Under the pieces are notes generated by a model. The model was not told the DNA's origin. It did not search any database and saw only the letters and a list, made by a program, of their open reading frames with translations. Below, piece after piece: positions 59,816-64,000 of a stretch of 64,000 bases of DNA (the first letter of the stretch is position 1; each line of letters starts with the position of its first letter). The translations under genes and the position numbers were made by a program. Location: contig NZ_JAPENY010000001.1 of NCBI RefSeq assembly GCF_026341825.1, forward strand, positions 806,001 to 870,000, read 5' to 3'. The DNA is from Streptomyces sp. NBC_00620 (GTDB taxonomy: Bacteria > Actinomycetota > Actinomycetes > Streptomycetales > Streptomycetaceae).

Positions 59816-60051
59816 GAGCCGCAGGGTATGCCCGACCGCGCCCTTTGGGTACCCGTGAGTAATCCGCCTTCACCGAGTGCTCACACGGCGCCAGTGATCG
59901 CTGGCAACGAATGCGCTGATCAGGGCGTTGTGGGCGCGGCGATCACGAGTTGGTCACTCCCCAGCCAACACTTGGCGATCCCTTTAATCTTGCTCTCCTA
60001 CTCCAGCGCCACTTCAGGCGCACCCGGAACACACCTAAGGAACACCCAAAG

Positions 60052-60870
60052 ATGAAGAGATTCACGCTGCCGCGTACCGGCATCGCAGCGGCCGCGTCGG
60101 TGCTCTCGCTCGCCCTGGCCACCGGCTGCTCCGACAGTGGATCCGACTCCGGGGACGGTGACAAGGCCACGGGCGGCAAGGAGTCGACGGCCGCCGCGAA
60201 GGTGCTGAGCAGCAGCGAGTTGGAGAAGGCGATCATCGCCACGGGCGACGTCGACGGCTTCGAGGTCACCTCGGCCACGGACTCCGAGCCATTCGCGTCC
60301 TCCAAGGAGAAGGTCAAGGTCGTCGACGAGAAGTGCGCGCCGATCGCGTACGTCCTCACCGGGTTCGCGCCCGGCGACTCGGAGGCCGCGTACCTCAACC
60401 GCCAGGTGACTCCGGCCACCGAAGAAATCGCGCCCAGCGCGACCTCCTCGGACAGCCTGGAGGACTCGCTGGATTCGATCACCGACGCCCTCAACAGCAC
60501 GATGACGATCGTCTCGCTCTCCTCGTACGAGGGTGACGGCGCCCAGGAGACCCTCGCCTCGGTCTCCGAGGCGGTCGAGGGCTGTGCGAGCGGGTTCACC
60601 GTCGCGGCCGGCAGCGACACCCAGAAGTTCACGAAGGTGGCGTCCGAGAAGGCATCCGGAAGCGGCGACGAATCGGTCGCGTTCGCGGTGACCGGCGACG
60701 CGGAGGGCGACGAGGTCGTGGTGAAGGGCGAGGTCGTACGCCATGGCAGCACGGTCGCCACGTACTACTCGATAAACCTGGCCGCCTTCTCCGGCGAGGC
60801 GGGAGCCGGCACGGCCGACTACGACGTCCCGGCGGAGATCATCGAGGCCCAGGCGGCGAAGCTCAGCTGA
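60052..60870 (+). CDS. Putative lipoprotein
   Basis: This 272-residue protein has a signal sequence with lipobox LATGC (MKRFTLPRTGIAAAASVLSL ... residues 1-27), so it should be a lipid-anchored surface protein. A Gly/Ser/Asp-rich linker follows, then a soluble domain of about 220 residues with two Cys (EKCAPIAYVLTG and EGCASGFTV) that could form a disulfide. AAGGA precedes the ATG at 60052. It converges on a Ser/Thr kinase gene with an extracellular domain; a functional link is possible but unproven. The function is unknown. Confidence 0.82.
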   Translation: MKRFTLPRTGIAAAASVLSLALATGCSDSGSDSGDGDKATGGKESTAAAKVLSSSELEKAIIATGDVDGFEVTSATDSEPFASSKEKVKVVDEKCAPIAYVLTGFAPGDSEAAYLNRQVTPATEEIAPSATSSDSLEDSLDSITDALNSTMTIVSLSSYEGDGAQETLASVSEAVEGCASGFTVAAGSDTQKFTKVASEKASGSGDESVAFAVTGDAEGDEVVVKGEVVRHGSTVATYYSINLAAFSGEAGAGTADYDVPAEIIEAQAAKLS

Positions 60871-60946
60871 AGTCCCAGCTGATGAGGCTCAGCTGAAGTC
60901 CCGGCCGGCCAGGCTCAGTTGGACGCCTTGGCCGGCCGCGGGCTCC

Positions 60947-62632
60947 TCACAGCTTGTTGATGTCCAGGTTCGCGATCGCCGTCTTCGCGACCTCGCGGCC
61001 GCGCTCGGTGAAGTCGCCCTTGCCGGGGTAGCTGATCGTGAGCTTGTACATGTCGCCCTTGGACGTCTTGTAGTAGAAGATCTTCAGCTCGCGGGGGCGG
61101 GGGTTCTGGCTGTCGGTGGTCGTGTAGACCACGGTGTTCTCGGCAGACTTCTTGCCTTGGTACTTGGTCTCTTTCGGGTCCGTCTTCGTCGGGTTCTCGG
61201 GCATGCTGAGCTCGTACGCGCCGCTCTCCTTGAACTCGTCGTCGTCGGCGTACATTTCGGCGGCGGAGTTCCCCTTGATCTGACCGCTGGTGTCCTCGGC
61301 CTTCTTGGCGAGGTTCAGGCCGATCCAGATGCTGCCGCTGAAGTCCGAGTACGTGACCCAGTTCTTGTCCGTGTCGTCGGCGTCCGGCTTGCCCACCTGG
61401 TAGTCCGCCGGCACCGCCAACGTCGCGCCCAGCGCCTTCTGTTCGCGCAGCTTCCAGCCGTCCGGCAACGGCCCCGCGAACGGATCCGCGACCACCAGGT
61501 ACGCCGCCACCGCCGCGGCGACGATCGCCGCACCGAGGCCGATCAAGGTCTTGCGCCCGACACGGATCCCCTTGCCGCCCTCCGGCCCCTCGATCCGTAC
61601 GACCTGCGTCGGTGCCGGAGCGGGCGGCCGCTCGGCCGCCTCCAGGAGACTGCGGACCCTGGCCGCGTCCGGGCGGCGGGACGGCTCCTTGTCCAGCAGG
61701 CCGTTGATCGTCTCGGCGAGCGGGCCGTTCGCCGAAGCGGGCGCCGCAGGCGTGGAGTTGAGGACGGACTGGAGGGTCGCCGGGGTGTTGCTGCGGCGGA
61801 AGGGCGAGACGCCCTCGGTGGCCGCGTAGAGCACGACGCCGAGGGACCAGAGGTCACTCGGCGGGCCCGGGCGCTGCCCCAACACCCGTTCCGGTGCGAT
61901 GTATTCGGGCGATCCGACGAAGCCGCCCGTGTCCGTGAGGCTGGTCTCGCCCTCGATCTGGGCGATGCCGAAGTCGGTGAGGACGACGCGGCCGTAGCGG
62001 CCGAGCAGGACGTTGTCGGGCTTCACGTCGCGATGCAGGATGCCCGCCGCGTGCGCGGCCTCCAGGGCACCGAGAACCTCAAGGCCGACACGCGCCGCCT
62101 CGCGGACTCCGAGCGTGCCCTCCTGGAGAGCGTCACCCAGCGAGCGGCCCTGCACCAACTCCATGACGATCCAGGGCTGTCCGTCCACGACCGCGACGTC
62201 GTGGACGTTCACGACCGACGGGTGATCGAGGCGAGCCGCGGCGCGTGCCTCGCGGCGCATGCGCTCAAAGGCGTTGGCGCGTTCGCGCTCGGGAAGGTGA
62301 TCCGGAACGCGGGGTTCCTTGACGGCGACCTCGCGGTCCACCGTCTCGTCCTTGGCCCGCCAGACCGTGCCCATCCCGCCGTGACCGAGCTTGGAGAGGA
62401 GACGGTAGCGGCCTGCGATGAGACGTCCCACGCCCGGGTCCTGCTGCGCGTGACCCGGATCCTGCCGCGTCTGCTGCGCCTGCTGCTCCGGGACGACCTG
62501 GGTCGGCGTGGCGTACGGGTTACCGGGGTAGGGCACACCCGCCTGCTGCCCCGGCAAACTCTGGCGCGGCGGTTGCAGACCGAAACTCGTTGGTTCATCG
62601 GCCCCGTAAGGGACTCCCCCGTTGTCACTCAT
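60947..62632 (-). CDS. Membrane Ser/Thr protein kinase
   Basis: This 561-residue protein has a Gln/Pro-rich start, then an eukaryotic-type kinase domain at about residues 65-330: YRLLSKLGHGGMGTVWRAKD (Gly-rich loop), VAVKEP (Lys), LHRDVKPDNVLL (catalytic loop), LTDFGIAQ and SPEYIAPERV. One membrane segment lies near residue 370 (LIGLGAAIVAAAVAAYLVVA) and an extracellular domain of about 170 residues follows, without PASTA repeats. I chose the ATG at 62632, preceded by GGA; the one at 62644 is possible. A related kinase gene lies directly upstream, and streptomycetes carry a kinase cluster at this place that acts on spore-wall synthesis, as I recall. Confidence 0.93.
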   Translation of the reverse strand: MSDNGGVPYGADEPTSFGLQPPRQSLPGQQAGVPYPGNPYATPTQVVPEQQAQQTRQDPGHAQQDPGVGRLIAGRYRLLSKLGHGGMGTVWRAKDETVDREVAVKEPRVPDHLPERERANAFERMRREARAAARLDHPSVVNVHDVAVVDGQPWIVMELVQGRSLGDALQEGTLGVREAARVGLEVLGALEAAHAAGILHRDVKPDNVLLGRYGRVVLTDFGIAQIEGETSLTDTGGFVGSPEYIAPERVLGQRPGPPSDLWSLGVVLYAATEGVSPFRRSNTPATLQSVLNSTPAAPASANGPLAETINGLLDKEPSRRPDAARVRSLLEAAERPPAPAPTQVVRIEGPEGGKGIRVGRKTLIGLGAAIVAAAVAAYLVVADPFAGPLPDGWKLREQKALGATLAVPADYQVGKPDADDTDKNWVTYSDFSGSIWIGLNLAKKAEDTSGQIKGNSAAEMYADDDEFKESGAYELSMPENPTKTDPKETKYQGKKSAENTVVYTTTDSQNPRPRELKIFYYKTSKGDMYKLTISYPGKGDFTERGREVAKTAIANLDINKL

Positions 62633-62709
62633 GGGTCCATCCATATCGCGGCAAGCGCTCCGGCATCCAGCCCCGTCGCTTTCCAGTCACAGACCCGTGA
62701 CGCGAACCA

Positions 62710-62728
62710 CCCTTTATCTCCCCTTTAT
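62710..62728 (-). promoter_or_regulatory. Direct repeats between the two kinase genes
   Basis: CCCTTTAT occurs at 62710-62717 and 62721-62728 on the plus strand, that is ATAAAGGG twice at 11-bp spacing on the coding strand. It lies in the 115-nt gap between the kinase genes and may be a regulator site or promoter of the downstream kinase gene. Confidence 0.4.
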
Positions 62729-62747
62729 GCGGGTACGGAGGTGCCCG

Positions 62748-64000
62748 CTACGACGGTACGAAGCTGTCCACCGCCACGTCGAGGTACTCCTTCGCCTCCC
62801 TCGCCCTCCCGACCGGCGCCGACACCCACACGTCGTACATCCGCCCGCCCTCCTCCCAGCACAGGTCGTACGTGTGCCGCGCGCCCTCCGCCTCGGTGAA
62901 GCCGTTCCAGGTGAACTCCCAGAAAGCGGCGGGCTGTCCGCCGTGCGTGGCCGAGGTGACGGCGGCGTCGCGGTAACCCGGGTTGGTGGAGGGCCCCTTC
63001 GCGTCCCCGCGCCGCATCACCTCGAGCGGGCCGCCCGGTTCGGGATCGGACACCTTGATGCCGAGGCGGAAGGTCTTCCCCGGCGACATGTAGAAGACCC
63101 GCTCCCCTTGCGGTTCCCGGGTGAAGTCGTCGGGCACGGCGAGCGTGAACCCGTTCGGATCCTGCGCGGTGCGGTACCCCGAGGGCACCGTCCGGGCGAC
63201 AGGACTCACGGGCGGGCTCGAGCCCGACGCACTCGCCGACGTTCCCGGCGCCCCGGTCGTCGACGTACCGCTACGGGTCGCGCTGGGCGTACTCGACGTG
63301 CTCACCGCACTCGAAGGAGCCTGCGTACCCCCGCCTCCGCCTCCACCGCCGTCGTTCATCAGCAACGCCGCCGCCGACACCCCCGCCCCCGCCATCGCGG
63401 CGACCAGCGCGGCAGCGACAAGGATGCCCCGCGTGGAGCGCTGCGCCACGGGAAGCGGAGCGGAGGACGACGAGGTTGATGACAAGGACGGCGGGGCAGG
63501 CGCATCCTTCCTCACCGGTACGTCCCGTTGCGTGGGCGTGTACCCGGCCGCAAGCCGCGGCGTACGCCCCGTGTCCCGGAACGCTCGCAGCATCCGCTCC
63601 GCCTCCGCCGCGTCGAGCCGCCGCTCGGGATCGCGCTCCAGCAGCCCCCGTACGACGGGAAGCAGGGCCGCGGCCTGGGCCGGCGGCCGGATCTCGTCCA
63701 TGACGACCGCGTGCAGAATGCCGCCCAACGAGTCGCGGTGGAACGGCGATTCGCCACTCAGGACGGTGCACAGCAGCACGCCCAGCGACCACAGGTCGGA
63801 CTCGGGGCCCGTCCTGGCCCCGGCCATCCGCTCGGGCGCGGTGTACTCGGGCGAACCGACGAACGCCCCGCTCTCGGTGAGTGTCGTGGCGCCCGCGACC
63901 TGGGCGATGCCGAAGTCGGTGAGGACGACCCTGCCTTCCTCGGCCATCAGCACGTTGGCGGGCTTGAGGTCCCGGTGCAGGACACCCGCGTCGTGCGCGC
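62748..64000 (-). CDS. Membrane Ser/Thr protein kinase (5' end outside window)
   Basis: The visible 416 residues begin within the catalytic loop HRDLKPANVLMAEE at the window edge and continue with LTDFGIAQVAGATTLTESGAF and SPEYTAPERM. After the kinase domain comes a Ser-rich linker, a membrane segment near RGILVAAALVAAMAGAGVSAAALLM, a Gly/Ser/Thr-rich stalk and an extracellular domain of about 140 residues ending VAVDSFVPS. Its extracellular domain differs from that of the kinase encoded downstream. The N-terminal ATP-binding lobe is not in the window. Confidence 0.93.
   Translation of the reverse strand, partial: AHDAGVLHRDLKPANVLMAEEGRVVLTDFGIAQVAGATTLTESGAFVGSPEYTAPERMAGARTGPESDLWSLGVLLCTVLSGESPFHRDSLGGILHAVVMDEIRPPAQAAALLPVVRGLLERDPERRLDAAEAERMLRAFRDTGRTPRLAAGYTPTQRDVPVRKDAPAPPSLSSTSSSSAPLPVAQRSTRGILVAAALVAAMAGAGVSAAALLMNDGGGGGGGGTQAPSSAVSTSSTPSATRSGTSTTGAPGTSASASGSSPPVSPVARTVPSGYRTAQDPNGFTLAVPDDFTREPQGERVFYMSPGKTFRLGIKVSDPEPGGPLEVMRRGDAKGPSTNPGYRDAAVTSATHGGQPAAFWEFTWNGFTEAEGARHTYDLCWEEGGRMYDVWVSAPVGRAREAKEYLDVAVDSFVPS

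Overview
The window is chromosomal DNA of a Streptomyces (or a very close relative). The evidence is the very high G+C content with strong third-position bias, many GTG and TTG starts, Streptomyces-typical families (XRE/DUF5753 with DUF397, AfsR-like BTAD regulator, NlpC/P60 proteins starting MASHRK or MATHRK, a LAETG sortase substrate, eukaryotic-type Ser/Thr kinases) and a gene order (icmB, lipase, M23 peptidase, pcrA ... guaA, chorismate mutase ... kinases) that I recall as conserved in streptomycetes. Product names come from motifs and remembered family sequences; no search was run.

Layout. Positions 1-6400: a divergent locus of a MoxR AAA+ ATPase and a DUF5682 protein (minus) against a SWIM zinc-finger protein and a DUF5691 protein (plus). 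Both arms start at matches to the PafBC/RecA-NDp DNA-damage promoter; pcrA at 13.2 kb has a third. Positions 6.4-13.2 kb: an intergenic hairpin repeat, icmB, a lipase, an M23 peptidase and pcrA. Positions 13.3-18.4 kb: a drug-type ABC exporter with an 11-bp tandem repeat in front of it, facing a large AfsR-like regulator. Positions 18.5-23 kb: two NlpC/P60 wall hydrolases, the first behind a c-di-AMP (ydaO-type) riboswitch, flanking two small membrane proteins. Positions 23-25.5 kb: a MocR regulator divergent from a methyltransferase. Positions 25.5-29.5 kb: a PspC-domain histidine kinase and LuxR-type response regulator, divergent from a second PspC protein, with four ATCAGGG motifs between them. 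Positions 29.5-34.6 kb: DoxX, a large membrane protein, DUF4429, a class II aldolase and a PNPOx-like protein.

Positions 34.6-36.9 kb hold guaA and a type II chorismate mutase. The mutase lies behind what looks like a leaderless Phe/Tyr leader peptide and an attenuator hairpin, which is the most novel regulatory element I see.

Positions 37.4-55 kb form an accessory island: an anti-sigma-like ATPase, an XRE/DUF5753 regulator with a 15-bp inverted repeat, DUF397, a DUF1963 protein, four SUKH (SMI1/KNR4) immunity-type genes, a DUF397 pseudogene, a lipoprotein, and a 10.6-kb secreted RHS/YD-repeat polymorphic toxin ending in a DNA/RNA non-specific endonuclease domain. The toxin promoter region carries two Crp-like sites shared with a LAETG surface protein. 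The core resumes with a cholesterol-oxidase-like GMC oxidoreductase, succinate-semialdehyde dehydrogenase, a lipoprotein and two membrane Ser/Thr kinases, the second cut by the window end.

Two window-wide patterns stand out. Many genes have a -10-like hexamer 6-9 nt before the start codon, which implies leaderless mRNAs. A 115-117 nt hairpin element occurs twice, with base changes in one arm matched by compensating changes in the other.
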